Shown here: one piece after another, positions 17,896 to 25,662 of the stretch
Layout: each line of letters begins with the position of its first letter
How positions within the stretch are numbered: position 1 is the first letter of the stretch
Assembly: GCA_002389045.1 (NCBI GenBank)
Contig: DGNS01000002.1
Span: 124,001-188,000 of the forward strand
Direction: 5' to 3'
Source: Thiotrichaceae bacterium UBA4486
GTDB lineage: Bacteria; Pseudomonadota; Gammaproteobacteria; Eutrophobiales; Eutrophobiaceae
DNA: 64,000 nucleotides
Notes under the pieces: model-generated
What the model saw: only the letters and a program-made list of their open reading frames with translations
What the model was told of the DNA's origin: nothing
Database searches by the model: none
Made by a program: the position numbers and the translations under genes

Positions 17896-18240
17896 GCAGG
17901 CTCCTTGGTCATTTCATCATCTGTCATATGGATGCAATGATGTTGTGCATCAGTGCATCATGAAATGGATCTATCACGATGTCGTATTGTGAATAGAGAA
18001 TGCAAACGTCATGCCATGGAATAGTTATTAATATCAACGAGTTATGAAAAAGTAATCAAGGTTGGCAGTATTAACTGAAAGGGATCTGCCGGTTCCTGCG
18101 GCAACATGCGGATGCTTTGTTACCCAACAGCAGTTCAGTCCCTGACATCTTTTTTTACGATCATATCCAGGCGCCTGTGATTGTATTCCGGACTTGCGAA
18201 ATACCTGTTACTGGCGGTATTTCCATTCCCGATATTTCCT
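17896..18240. other. Intergenic region between divergent maf and fliC
   Basis: The full gap runs 17896-18385. No gene is supported here; a possible short reading frame at 18117-18317 lacks a ribosome site and runs through the fliC promoter. The maf-side sigma54 element is at 18001-18016 on the minus strand and the fliC sigma28 element is at 18241-18267 on the plus strand. The about 220 bp between them hold no other motif I could name. The sequence is more AT-rich than the flanking genes, and FleQ binding upstream of the sigma54 site is possible. Confidence 0.6.
18001..18016 (-). promoter_or_regulatory. Sigma54 (-24/-12) promoter for the maf operon
   Basis: Read on the minus strand the site is TGGCATGACGTTTGCA. 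It matches the RpoN consensus TGGCACGRNNNTTGCW at 15 of 16 positions, and the GG and GC pairs are exactly ten bases apart. The predicted transcript start is about 95 bases before the maf ATG at 17895. It places glycan synthesis under RpoN with an activator such as FleQ or FleR. Confidence 0.75.
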
Positions 18241-18267
18241 TAAAGTTTTCTCCCGGTGGCGCGATAA
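18241..18267 (+). promoter_or_regulatory. Sigma28 (FliA) promoter of fliC
   Basis: TAAA at 18241-18244 is followed by exactly 15 bases and CGCGATAA at 18260-18267. The FliA consensus is TAAA-N15-GCCGATAA, so only two bases of the -10 element differ. The predicted start leaves a leader of about 110 bases before the fliC ATG at 18386. Flagellin genes are the classic FliA targets, and fliA is in this window at 50389. Confidence 0.85.
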
Positions 18268-18385
18268 CCTTGATCGGAAGCGGTGAATATCAGGCTATGA
18301 CCCGGTATATCCGCTAAAGATAAACCTAAAGCATTCGTTGATTCCGGCATTTGGACAAACGATTTGCTCATCCAGGAGATTAGTT

Positions 18386-19918
18386 ATGCCCCAGATTATA
18401 AATACCAATATATCCTCGTTGACCGCGCAGAGAAATCTGGACCGATCACAGGGTTCACTGGCCACGGCACTGCAGCGTCTGTCATCAGGTCTCAGAATCA
18501 ACAGCGCACGTGACGATGCGGCCGGTCTGGCAATTTCCGAACGTTTTACTACCCAGATCCGTGGTTTGAACCAGGCGGTGCGTAACGCCAATGACGGTGT
18601 GTCACTGGCCCAGACCGCTGAAGGCGCATTGCAGGAATCAAGCAACCTTCTGCAGCGAATTCGTGAACTGGCCATTCAGTCAGCCAACTCAACCAACTCG
18701 GCTTCCGACCGTCAGGCCCTGCAGTCCGAGGTCAACCAGTTGAAGACCGAGCTGAATCGTATCTCCAGCACCACCACTTTCAACGGTCTGAAAGTACTGG
18801 ACGGTTCATTCCAGAACCAGACCTTCCAGGTGGGCGCCAATGCCGGTACTTCCAACACGATCAATGTTTCCATTACCGGCACGGATACAGCGTCTATTGG
18901 TAACAACTCAATCACAGCCAATAACGCTACCGACAGTGAAGGCACCGGTGCAACATCCGCACCTCTGGCAGACGTGGCTACGGCTTCCAATGCCACAAAC
19001 CATACGGTTGAAGCCCAGACCCTGACCGTTGGCAGTACGTTTGGTATCGCCAACGTAACCGTGGCCGATGCTTCCAGTGCTGAAACCATAGCCACGGCAG
19101 TTAATGGTGCTTCCGGCACTACGGGTGTGACCGCCAGCGCTGAAACCAATGCCACCCTGCGTGGTCTGTCCGCTGACGGCACGGTCACGTTCTCACTGGT
19201 TACCGGTACCGGCACAGCCACTATCAGCTCCACCGTAACCACCGGTGATTTGTCCAACCTGGCAACCGAGATCAACAACTTCTCCGGCACAACGGGTGTT
19301 ACAGCCACTGAAACCGGCGGTGTTCTCACCCTGACCCATGCAGACGGCAAGGACATCGGCATCGAGAACTTCGTCCACTCGGGTGATGCCGGTGAAACCA
19401 TCGAGTTCCGCGGCAGCACCGAAGCCACGGGCGCGACCCTGACCGGCCCGACCGCCGGTACTGCAGCGGCTACCGACAGCGCCGTCGCCGTAGGTGAAGT
19501 ACAGTTCAGCTCATCCGTTGCCTTCTCAGTCGAGTCCAGCGTTGCTGTTACTGCCGGTAGTGTGCTCAATGTGGCCGCAGCCACGTCTGTTTCATCATCT
19601 CTGACAGCCGTCAGCTCTGTGGATGTTTCATCCGCATCCGGCGCCTCGGCGGCACTTGAAATCGTGGACCAGGCCCTGCAGACCATCTCTGGTATTCGTG
19701 CCGATCTCGGTGCGGTACAGAACCGGTTCCTCAGCACCATTTCCAGCCTGAGTTCCGCTTCCGAAAACGCTTCTGCCGCCAGAAGCCGAATTCGTGATGC
19801 GGACTTCGCGGCGGAAACCGCCGAGTTAACACGGGCCCAGATCCTGCAGCAGGCGGGTATTTCCATCCTCAGCCAGGCCAATGCCCAGCCCCAGTTGGCC
19901 CTGTCATTGTTACAGTAA
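18386..19918 (+). CDS. fliC: Flagellin FliC
   Basis: This is the filament subunit, exported through the flagellar channel. The product has 510 residues. The N-terminal D0/D1 domain starts MPQIINTNISSLTAQRNLD and has LQRLSSGLRINSARDDAAGL. The C-terminal domain ends with ILQQAGISILSQANAQPQLA and LSLLQ. Residues of about 150-420 form a very Ser/Thr/Ala-rich outer domain with no cysteine. It holds two related Flagellin_IN-like segments, each with a short ATAVN/ATEIN helix followed by SGTTGVTA. ATG 18386 was chosen because CAGGAG lies ten bases upstream and it begins the conserved N-terminus. The neighbouring maf gene suggests O-glycosylation of this protein. Confidence 0.96.
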   Translation: MPQIINTNISSLTAQRNLDRSQGSLATALQRLSSGLRINSARDDAAGLAISERFTTQIRGLNQAVRNANDGVSLAQTAEGALQESSNLLQRIRELAIQSANSTNSASDRQALQSEVNQLKTELNRISSTTTFNGLKVLDGSFQNQTFQVGANAGTSNTINVSITGTDTASIGNNSITANNATDSEGTGATSAPLADVATASNATNHTVEAQTLTVGSTFGIANVTVADASSAETIATAVNGASGTTGVTASAETNATLRGLSADGTVTFSLVTGTGTATISSTVTTGDLSNLATEINNFSGTTGVTATETGGVLTLTHADGKDIGIENFVHSGDAGETIEFRGSTEATGATLTGPTAGTAAATDSAVAVGEVQFSSSVAFSVESSVAVTAGSVLNVAAATSVSSSLTAVSSVDVSSASGASAALEIVDQALQTISGIRADLGAVQNRFLSTISSLSSASENASAARSRIRDADFAAETAELTRAQILQQAGISILSQANAQPQLALSLLQ

Positions 19919-19937
19919 GTTAATACGGGCTCGATCT

Positions 19938-19976
19938 CCGGCCGCTCAGGCATCCCGCCTGAGCGGCCGGGGTTTT
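19938..19976 (+). terminator. Rho-independent terminator after fliC
   Basis: A perfect 13-bp GC-rich stem runs CCGGCCGCTCAGG at 19938-19950, with a seven-base loop and the complement at 19958-19970. GGTTTT follows at once. It lies 20 bases after the fliC stop and separates the abundant flagellin message from flaG. Confidence 0.9.
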
Positions 19977-20002
19977 AAACTGTTTTGTCGGAGGTTGTGA
20001 CT

Positions 20003-20380
20003 ATGCCAACCGAAATATCCGCGATACTCGGCCTGCGCGGGAGCTGGCCGGAACTTCGCTCCGGCAAAGGAATAACGGCAAGTCCTGCCGCAGATGTACG
20101 GCAAGAATTGCCGCTCACGAACAGCAGGGAACGCACAGATCCCGATACCGATACTTCCCTCCAGGACATCAATCAGGTCGTCGAAGAACTCAACCACAAG
20201 GTACAGAACATACGTCGCGAACTGCATTTTGCAGTCGATGATGAAAGCGGTTACACGATTATCACGGTTGTTGATTCTGAATCAGAGGAAGTGATCCGTC
20301 AGATTCCCTCGGAGGAAGTGGTAGCGTTGTCCCGCCATCTGGAGCAACACGCCGGACTTTTAATGGATGCCGAAGTGTAA
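20003..20380 (+). CDS. flaG: FlaG family protein
   Basis: FlaG proteins are small factors found between flagellin and fliD in polar flagellar clusters; in some species they influence filament length. The 125-residue product has a poorly conserved N-terminus. The conserved FlaG C-terminal domain has VVEELNHKVQNIRRELHFAV, then DDESGYTIITVVDSESEEVI and RQIPSEEVVALSRHLE. ATG 20003 is preferred over an earlier TTG at 19985 because CGGAGG (19989-19994) lies eight bases before it. No promoter was seen between the fliC terminator and this gene. Confidence 0.88.
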   Translation: MPTEISAILGLRGSWPELRSGKGITASPAADVRQELPLTNSRERTDPDTDTSLQDINQVVEELNHKVQNIRRELHFAVDDESGYTIITVVDSESEEVIRQIPSEEVVALSRHLEQHAGLLMDAEV

Positions 20381-20390
20381 ATTCAAAAAC

Positions 20391-20406
20391 TGGTGCGATA
20401 TCTGCA
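20391..20406 (+). promoter_or_regulatory. Sigma54 (-24/-12) promoter for fliDST
   Basis: TGGTGCGATATCTGCA has GG and GC ten bases apart and keeps the TGG, CG and TGC(A) positions of the RpoN consensus. It lies just after the flaG stop, about 40 bases before the fliD ATG. fliD operons are known RpoN/FleQ targets in Pseudomonas. Confidence 0.68.
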
Positions 20407-20445
20407 TATGTCAGCAATAGTCATAATCATAAACGAGGATAATCG

Positions 20446-21861
20446 ATGATTTCAGCACCGGGGATAGGATCCGGACTTGATATTAATTCGCTGGTACAGC
20501 AACTGGTCGCTGCCGAGGGCGATGCCAAGACGAAGGCGCTTGTCAACAAGCGCAGTGCGGCCGAGGAACAGATTTCCGCCTTTGGCAAACTCAAAAGCAA
20601 TCTTTCCGCATTCCAGACGGCAATACAGGCATTGAAAGATCCCGATACCTTTTCAGGGACCAAAGCCACATCGGGCGAACCTTCCGTTTTTTCAGTCGCT
20701 ACTACCGCATCGCTCAACAGCAGCTCTTTTCAGGTCGAGGTCAACACCCTCGCTGAAGCGCACAGGATAGTCTCTCCGGGTGTCAGCGATGCTGATACGG
20801 TGGTTGGCACAGGAGAACTGACCCTGCAGGTGGGTACTGATGCATTTACGTTGACCATCGACGAGGATAACAACACCCTCGCAGGGATCCGCGATGCCAT
20901 TAATACATCTACGGACAACACCGGCATTACGGCCACGATCATCAATGTCGATGACGGTAGCGGTGGCACCGAATCACGTCTGGTCCTGACCTCGGATAAA
21001 ACCGGAACAGCCAATAGCATCACCGTGACAGTAACCGATGATGACCTCAACAACACGGATGCGAACGGTTTGTCCGCGCTGGTTTTTGATCCGGACGGCT
21101 CCGGTATCACCAATGCAAGTGAAACCAATGCTGCCGTGGATTCCGTTATTTTCATTGATGGTCAGAAAGTCACGGGTTCCTCCAACACAGTCGACAGTGC
21201 AATAGATGGTGTCAGCATCAGCCTGCTTGAAGCCCGTCCGGGTGAAACCTTCAGTCTTGATATCACTCTGGACAAGTCAAAAATCACCAATGCCGTGAAA
21301 ACCCTGGTCGACAATTTCAATGCGCTTGCCAGGTTGATGAAAAATCTCTCCGTGTTCAATGCCGAGACCGGTGAAGCCGGTGTGTTGCTCGGAGACATTA
21401 CCTTGTTGTCACTGAATACAACTCTGCGTCGGCAGTTAGGCGATTCCGTGCAGGGGATAACGGGCGAGGTCAACAATCTTGTCAGCCTGGGAATCACGAC
21501 AAATGCCGATGGCACGTTGAAGCTTGACAGCAGCAAGTTGTCCGGCATGGTGGATTCCAATCTGCAAGAGGTGACTGATATCTTTTCATCGGAAGATGGA
21601 ATCGCCGAACGCCTGGACAATTTTCTCGACGGATATCTGAAATCAAACGGAGTGATCCAGGGCAAAACCGACGGCCTGAACAACACGGTGGAAGACATCA
21701 ATGAAAGTCTGGTCGATCTGGACAGAAGACTGGAGACCATGCGGCAGCGCTTGCAGGCACAGTTTGCAGCCATGGATGCTCTTGTGTCCCGCCTGAACAG
21801 CACCAGCAGTTTTCTGACCCGGGAACTGGCCAACATACCTGTTCCGGGCAAAAACAATTAA
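20446..21861 (+). CDS. fliD: Flagellar filament cap protein FliD (HAP2)
   Basis: FliD caps the filament tip and folds flagellin into it. The product has 471 residues. The N-terminus ISAPGIGSGLDINSLVQQLV is the FliD signature. The middle has a Flagellin_IN-like segment (LTIDEDNNTLAGIRDAINTS). The C-terminal FliD_C domain runs from about residue 235, with LVDNFNALARLMKNLSVFNA and GILLGD-like GVLLGDITLLSLNTTLRRQL, and ends in a coiled coil with LDRRLETMRQRLQAQFAAMD. AACGAGGA precedes the ATG. Confidence 0.96.
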   Translation: MISAPGIGSGLDINSLVQQLVAAEGDAKTKALVNKRSAAEEQISAFGKLKSNLSAFQTAIQALKDPDTFSGTKATSGEPSVFSVATTASLNSSSFQVEVNTLAEAHRIVSPGVSDADTVVGTGELTLQVGTDAFTLTIDEDNNTLAGIRDAINTSTDNTGITATIINVDDGSGGTESRLVLTSDKTGTANSITVTVTDDDLNNTDANGLSALVFDPDGSGITNASETNAAVDSVIFIDGQKVTGSSNTVDSAIDGVSISLLEARPGETFSLDITLDKSKITNAVKTLVDNFNALARLMKNLSVFNAETGEAGVLLGDITLLSLNTTLRRQLGDSVQGITGEVNNLVSLGITTNADGTLKLDSSKLSGMVDSNLQEVTDIFSSEDGIAERLDNFLDGYLKSNGVIQGKTDGLNNTVEDINESLVDLDRRLETMRQRLQAQFAAMDALVSRLNSTSSFLTRELANIPVPGKNN

Positions 21862-21944
21862 CCCGATGTTCAACCTGACCAATAAAAGCGAAATGACATA
21901 TTGAACAACCTTAAGCTTACACGACACCCAAGCGGGAGATACCA

Positions 21945-22394
21945 ATGAATTCGAAATGTGCAGCCAATATCAAGGCCCTGAAATTGTATAACACCGTTGG
22001 AATACAGACAGGTATTGAAGAGGCGTCGCCCCATCGATTGATCCAGATGTTACTGGACGGGGCGCTGGGCAGGATTGCCAGCGCCAAATCACATATATAT
22101 CAGAACGAGATCGAGGCAAAAGGCGTGAATATCGGCATGGCCATCTCCATCATCGGCGGCTTGCGTGACAGTCTTGATCACAAGGCCGGCGGTGATATTG
22201 CCGCCAATCTCGATAATCTTTACGAATACATGACCTATCGTCTGACCGAGGCCAACATCAGGAACAGTCATGAAATGCTTGATGAGGTCAGCGGATTGCT
22301 CGTAGAGATCAAGTCGGCATGGGACGGCATTGCCGGTCATGAACTGACTGCCCGGGCCAATGAAACCACTCCACTCATGCAAAATACAGGCTAG
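21945..22394 (+). CDS. fliS: Flagellin export chaperone FliS
   Basis: FliS binds the C-terminus of flagellin in the cytoplasm and stops early polymerisation. The 149-residue product is a little longer than the usual 125-135. It has LYNTVGIQTGIEEASPHRLI with QMLLDGALGRIASAKSHIYQ near the N-terminus and NLDNLYEYMTYRLTEANIRN in the middle, which are family hallmarks. AAGCGGGAG precedes the ATG. Together with fliD and the fliT-like gene it forms the usual fliDST set. Confidence 0.93.
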   Translation: MNSKCAANIKALKLYNTVGIQTGIEEASPHRLIQMLLDGALGRIASAKSHIYQNEIEAKGVNIGMAISIIGGLRDSLDHKAGGDIAANLDNLYEYMTYRLTEANIRNSHEMLDEVSGLLVEIKSAWDGIAGHELTARANETTPLMQNTG

Positions 22395-22400
22395 GCCGGC

Positions 22401-22721
22401 GTGGCCGAGGACCGGGGTAATACCGCCCGATTAACAAACGCCCTGCGTTATCTGAATAATTCCTTTCGGGATTATCACGATGGCTGCATCGAACAGCTGG
22501 AACGTGATCTGATCGAGTCGACCCGGTTGATTACCAGTGTTTTCGAAACCACCGATGTGCATTCACTTTCGGAATCCGAGCTGGAACTGCTCAGGGATTA
22601 CGTTGGCCTGGGCTGTAAGTTGGGTGAATTGCTCAAACAAAAACGCACCGCCCTGAAAGATGCACTGATGGGGTTGAATAACACCGAAAAAATCAATGAC
22701 TGTTACAACGCCGGTCGCTGA
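22401..22721 (+). CDS. fliT: FliT-like flagellar export chaperone
   Basis: The 106-residue helical product lies where fliT is found after fliS. FliT proteins are chaperones for FliD and vary strongly in sequence. Visible features are a long first helix (DYHDGCIEQLERDLIESTRL) and a C-terminal region with LLRDYVGLGCKLGELLKQKR, acidic and leucine-rich. The GTG start at 22401 is six bases after the fliS stop and has no strong ribosome site, so coupled translation is likely. The name rests mainly on position, size and helical character. Confidence 0.6.
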   Translation: MAEDRGNTARLTNALRYLNNSFRDYHDGCIEQLERDLIESTRLITSVFETTDVHSLSESELELLRDYVGLGCKLGELLKQKRTALKDALMGLNNTEKINDCYNAGR

Positions 22722-22758
22722 ATCCATCACCATCCTCTTCCGCCTGACCGACAATATT

Positions 22759-22787
22759 TTGACATATTCAAGCTTTGCTGCTTAACT
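22759..22787 (+). promoter_or_regulatory. Sigma70-like promoter for fleQ
   Basis: TTGACA at 22759-22764 is a perfect -35. After 17 bases comes TTAACT at 22782-22787, a fair -10 (four of six). The leader to the fleQ ATG at 22900 would be about 105 bases. A vegetative promoter suits the class I master regulator of the cascade. Confidence 0.65.
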
Positions 22788-22899
22788 ATGGGCATTGCAC
22801 AATAGTCAGATACCTCAGGGCCGTAACCAGCCGCAAGCCCTGTCAATAAAAAAATACTGACCTAATCAAGCACATTACAGCATCATCCGGGGGGGATTG

Positions 22900-24315
22900 A
22901 TGGAAGGGGTACTTATAATCGATGAAGACGCTCGCGCCAGAAAACAGATGGCCGAGGTCATTGAATTCATGGGCTATGAGCCGGTGCTGCAGGCCGGCGC
23001 CGGGACCTGGAAAGAAAAACTGTCCAAAACCGATGGCGTTTATATGGTCCTGCTCGGTCAGTGCGGGAGCAACAAAAGCCTGGTCGATGTCTTCCGCGGC
23101 ATCAAGACCGTCGATTCCTACCTGCCGGTTATTCTGACTCACGATCCGGATTCCAAAGCCCGTTTCAATCAGGAACTGGAAAACGGTTGTATCGGCACCG
23201 TGGAACTGCCGCTGCGCCTGGGAGCGATATCCAGGGTTCTGGAACAGGTGAAACACTACAAACGCGATCGTCACCAGGACGGTACACCGCGATCGCTCGA
23301 ATTGTTTCGCAGCCTGGTCGGTTCCAGCAAATCCATCCAGAGAGTCCGCAAGATGATCGAGAAAGTGGCGCATACCGACGCCAACGTTTTGATCATCGGG
23401 GAGTCCGGCGCCGGCAAAGAGGTTGTGGCAAGAAACATTCATTACCATTCCACCCGCCGCTCGAAACCGTTCGTGCCGATAAATTGCGGCGCCATTCCCT
23501 CCGATCTGCTGGAAGACGAGCTCTTCGGCCACGAAAAAGGTGCTTTTACCGGGGCAATCAGCGCCCGTCAGGGCCGCTTCGAGATGGCGGCGGGCGGCAC
23601 CCTGTTCCTCGATGAAATCGGCGACATGAGTCTGTCCATGCAGGTCAAATTGCTGCGTGTCCTGCAGGAACGCACCTTTGAACGTGTTGGCAGCAACACC
23701 AGTATCAAGGCCGATGTACGGATCATTGCCGCGACTCATGTCAATCTTGAAGAGGCCATTGCCGCCGGTAAATTCCGCGAGGATTTATACTACCGGCTGA
23801 ATGTATTTCCCATTGAGACGCCACCGTTACGCGAGCGGGTCGAGGATCTGCCGCTGCTGGTCCAGGACCTGGTGGAGCGGCTGGAGCACGATGAAGCGGT
23901 ATCCATCAGTCTCACCGAAGCGGCCATTGCCTCGCTGTCACAATACGCCTGGCCCGGCAACGTTCGCGAACTCGCCAACCTGATTGAACGCCTGACCATC
24001 CTTTATCCCAACGGTGTCGTGGATGTCCAGGATATGCCGGACAAGTACCAGGCCGAGGCCGTCATGGAAGCGCCGGTGGAGGATGGCAGGGCTGTCGTCG
24101 ACGGCAGTCTGAAGATGCCGCGACTGCCCAAGGGCAGTATCGATCTCAAGGAGTACATCAACAATATCGAATACGTACTCATCCAGCAGGCCCTGGATGA
24201 ATCCGGTGGTATTGTCGCCCACGCCGCCAAGCGCCTGAGCATGGGCCGCACCACCCTGGTGGAAAAGATGCGAAAACTCGGTATGTCACGCAGGGAGATC
24301 GCGTCGGAAATTTGA
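22900..24315 (+). CDS. fleQ: Flagellar master regulator FleQ (sigma54 activator)
   Basis: FleQ switches on RpoN-dependent flagellar genes and, in Pseudomonas, responds to c-di-GMP and FleN. The 471-residue product has an N-terminal FleQ-type receiver-like domain (about 1-115) that lacks the usual DxxDK phosphorylation set. An AAA+ domain (about 140-375) follows, with Walker A GESGAGKEVVARNIH, the sigma54-contact loop EKGAFTGA, and Walker B GGTLFLDEIGDM. A Fis-type HTH (AAKRLSMGRTTLVEKMRKLG) ends the protein. ATG 22900 is preferred over the adjacent TTG at 22897 since GGGGG precedes it. Confidence 0.94.
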   Translation: MEGVLIIDEDARARKQMAEVIEFMGYEPVLQAGAGTWKEKLSKTDGVYMVLLGQCGSNKSLVDVFRGIKTVDSYLPVILTHDPDSKARFNQELENGCIGTVELPLRLGAISRVLEQVKHYKRDRHQDGTPRSLELFRSLVGSSKSIQRVRKMIEKVAHTDANVLIIGESGAGKEVVARNIHYHSTRRSKPFVPINCGAIPSDLLEDELFGHEKGAFTGAISARQGRFEMAAGGTLFLDEIGDMSLSMQVKLLRVLQERTFERVGSNTSIKADVRIIAATHVNLEEAIAAGKFREDLYYRLNVFPIETPPLRERVEDLPLLVQDLVERLEHDEAVSISLTEAAIASLSQYAWPGNVRELANLIERLTILYPNGVVDVQDMPDKYQAEAVMEAPVEDGRAVVDGSLKMPRLPKGSIDLKEYINNIEYVLIQQALDESGGIVAHAAKRLSMGRTTLVEKMRKLGMSRREIASEI

Positions 24316-24401
24316 CAAATATACCCCTGTAGCTCCTCCAGCCTCACATCCGGTATCCCCGATCCGGATTAAACCATTTCAAATCAAGTAATTATTCTTC
24401 C

Positions 24402-24417
24402 GGGCACGGTCCTTGCT
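24402..24417 (+). promoter_or_regulatory. Sigma54 (-24/-12) promoter for fleSR
   Basis: GGGCACGGTCCTTGCT keeps every conserved base of the RpoN consensus except the first T, with GG and GC ten bases apart. It lies 43 bases before the fleS ATG. In Pseudomonas fleSR is transcribed by RpoN with FleQ, so the site fits the expected second tier of the cascade. Confidence 0.85.
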
Positions 24418-24459
24418 CTGTGTATTGGCAATGACAATAAAAACCGTGGTTGTTAACCG

Positions 24460-25662
24460 ATGCAACAGTTTCCCGGGGTAGTACAGGAACAGGACTTCAG
24501 CGTGAATTCCATCGAAGAAGCTTTCGAGAATTTCAATCAGGCTTCCGAGCACCTGAGTGAGTTTTATCGTGGTCTTGAACACCAGGTTGCACTTCTCAAT
24601 GACCAGTTGCAAAACGCGCACCGTGACAGGATGCGCGAGTATCATGAAAAAGAACGGCTGGCGAACCGGCTGGCCAACATATTGCGCGTATTACCCGGCG
24701 GAGTGGTTGTGCTCGATGGTCAGGGCATCATTGCCGAATGTAATCCCGTTGCCCTGTCATTGCTGGGTGAACCCCTGATGGGTGAGTCGTGGCGTAATGT
24801 GGTGGCCCGTTGCTTTACACCGCGCTGGGACGATGGCCATGACATTACCCTTCGAGACGGGCGCTACGTCAACATCTCCACCCAGTCGCTTGAATCCGAA
24901 CCGGGACAGATCCTGTTGATAAAAGACGTGAGCGAAACCCGCCGGCTGCAGGAACAATTCGGACACCTGAAACGATTGTCGGCGATGGGTGAAATGGCGG
25001 CCTCATTGGCGCACCAGATCCGCACACCCCTGTCTTCAGCCATGCTCTATGCATCCAACCTCAGCCGCTCGGTGCTCGATGAGCAGGTGAGAAAACGGTT
25101 TACCGAAAAGATCATATCGCGCTTGCAGAATCTCGAATCCCTGGTCGAGGACATGCTTTTATTCGCTCGCGGTGGCCGGCTTGAATCCAGGCGGGTGGCC
25201 GTGCGCACCTTGCCTGATCGGATTCGCCAGTCACTGCTGGCCAATACCACACCGGGTGATCATGAACTGGTTTTTACAGGCGATCTGAATGACGGCTTTC
25301 TCAACATCAACGAGTCAGCCCTGACCAGCGCCATCCAGAACCTCGTCAACAACGCCATGGAATCAACGGACGACGCGGTTCGCATCCAGGTGTCATTCCG
25401 GGCGGAAGGCGACGAATCGCTGTGCATCGAGGTCAGCGACAACGGGCCGGGGATCCCCGTGCAGCTTTGCCACCGCATTCTCGAACCCTTCTTTACAACC
25501 CGGTCGCGCGGCACCGGGCTGGGACTGGCCGTGGTGGATGCCGTGGTCCGCGCCCATTCCGGCAAGTTCACACTGGCGGCAACGGGCAATGAGGGCAGCT
25601 GTTTCAGAATTCAGCTGCCGCTGGTTGAAGAGAACGCAATCGAGTGTAACGAGGAGAGTTAA
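24460..25662 (+). CDS. fleS: Flagellar sensor histidine kinase FleS
   Basis: FleS is the cytoplasmic kinase partner of FleR. The 400-residue product has no membrane segment. A coiled N-terminus is followed by a PAS-like domain (about 75-155, VVVLDGQGIIAECNPVALSL). The HisKA box is MAASLAHQIRTPLSSAMLYA near residue 180, where the His is the phosphosite. HATPase motifs are NLVNNAMEST, VSDNGPGIP and FFTTRSRGTGLGLAVVDAVV. Its stop codon abuts the fleR ATG, so the two are one translation unit. Confidence 0.93.
   Translation: MQQFPGVVQEQDFSVNSIEEAFENFNQASEHLSEFYRGLEHQVALLNDQLQNAHRDRMREYHEKERLANRLANILRVLPGGVVVLDGQGIIAECNPVALSLLGEPLMGESWRNVVARCFTPRWDDGHDITLRDGRYVNISTQSLESEPGQILLIKDVSETRRLQEQFGHLKRLSAMGEMAASLAHQIRTPLSSAMLYASNLSRSVLDEQVRKRFTEKIISRLQNLESLVEDMLLFARGGRLESRRVAVRTLPDRIRQSLLANTTPGDHELVFTGDLNDGFLNINESALTSAIQNLVNNAMESTDDAVRIQVSFRAEGDESLCIEVSDNGPGIPVQLCHRILEPFFTTRSRGTGLGLAVVDAVVRAHSGKFTLAATGNEGSCFRIQLPLVEENAIECNEES

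Noticed and set aside
18117..18317. Short frame of 66 codons upstream of fliC
   Set aside because: It has no ribosome site, no family likeness and covers the sigma28 promoter of fliC.
18712..19953. Long open frame of about 413 codons on the minus strand opposite fliC
   Set aside because: It is the antisense of the repetitive, GC-rich third positions of flagellin; it is rich in Val, Ala and Pro, has no family motif and would run through the fliC terminator.
22813..22830. GG-N10-GC pair upstream of fleQ as a sigma54 promoter
   Set aside because: Only the spacing fits; the bases around it (AGGGCCGTAACCAGCC) do not match TGGCAC or TTGC, while a TTGACA promoter lies nearby.
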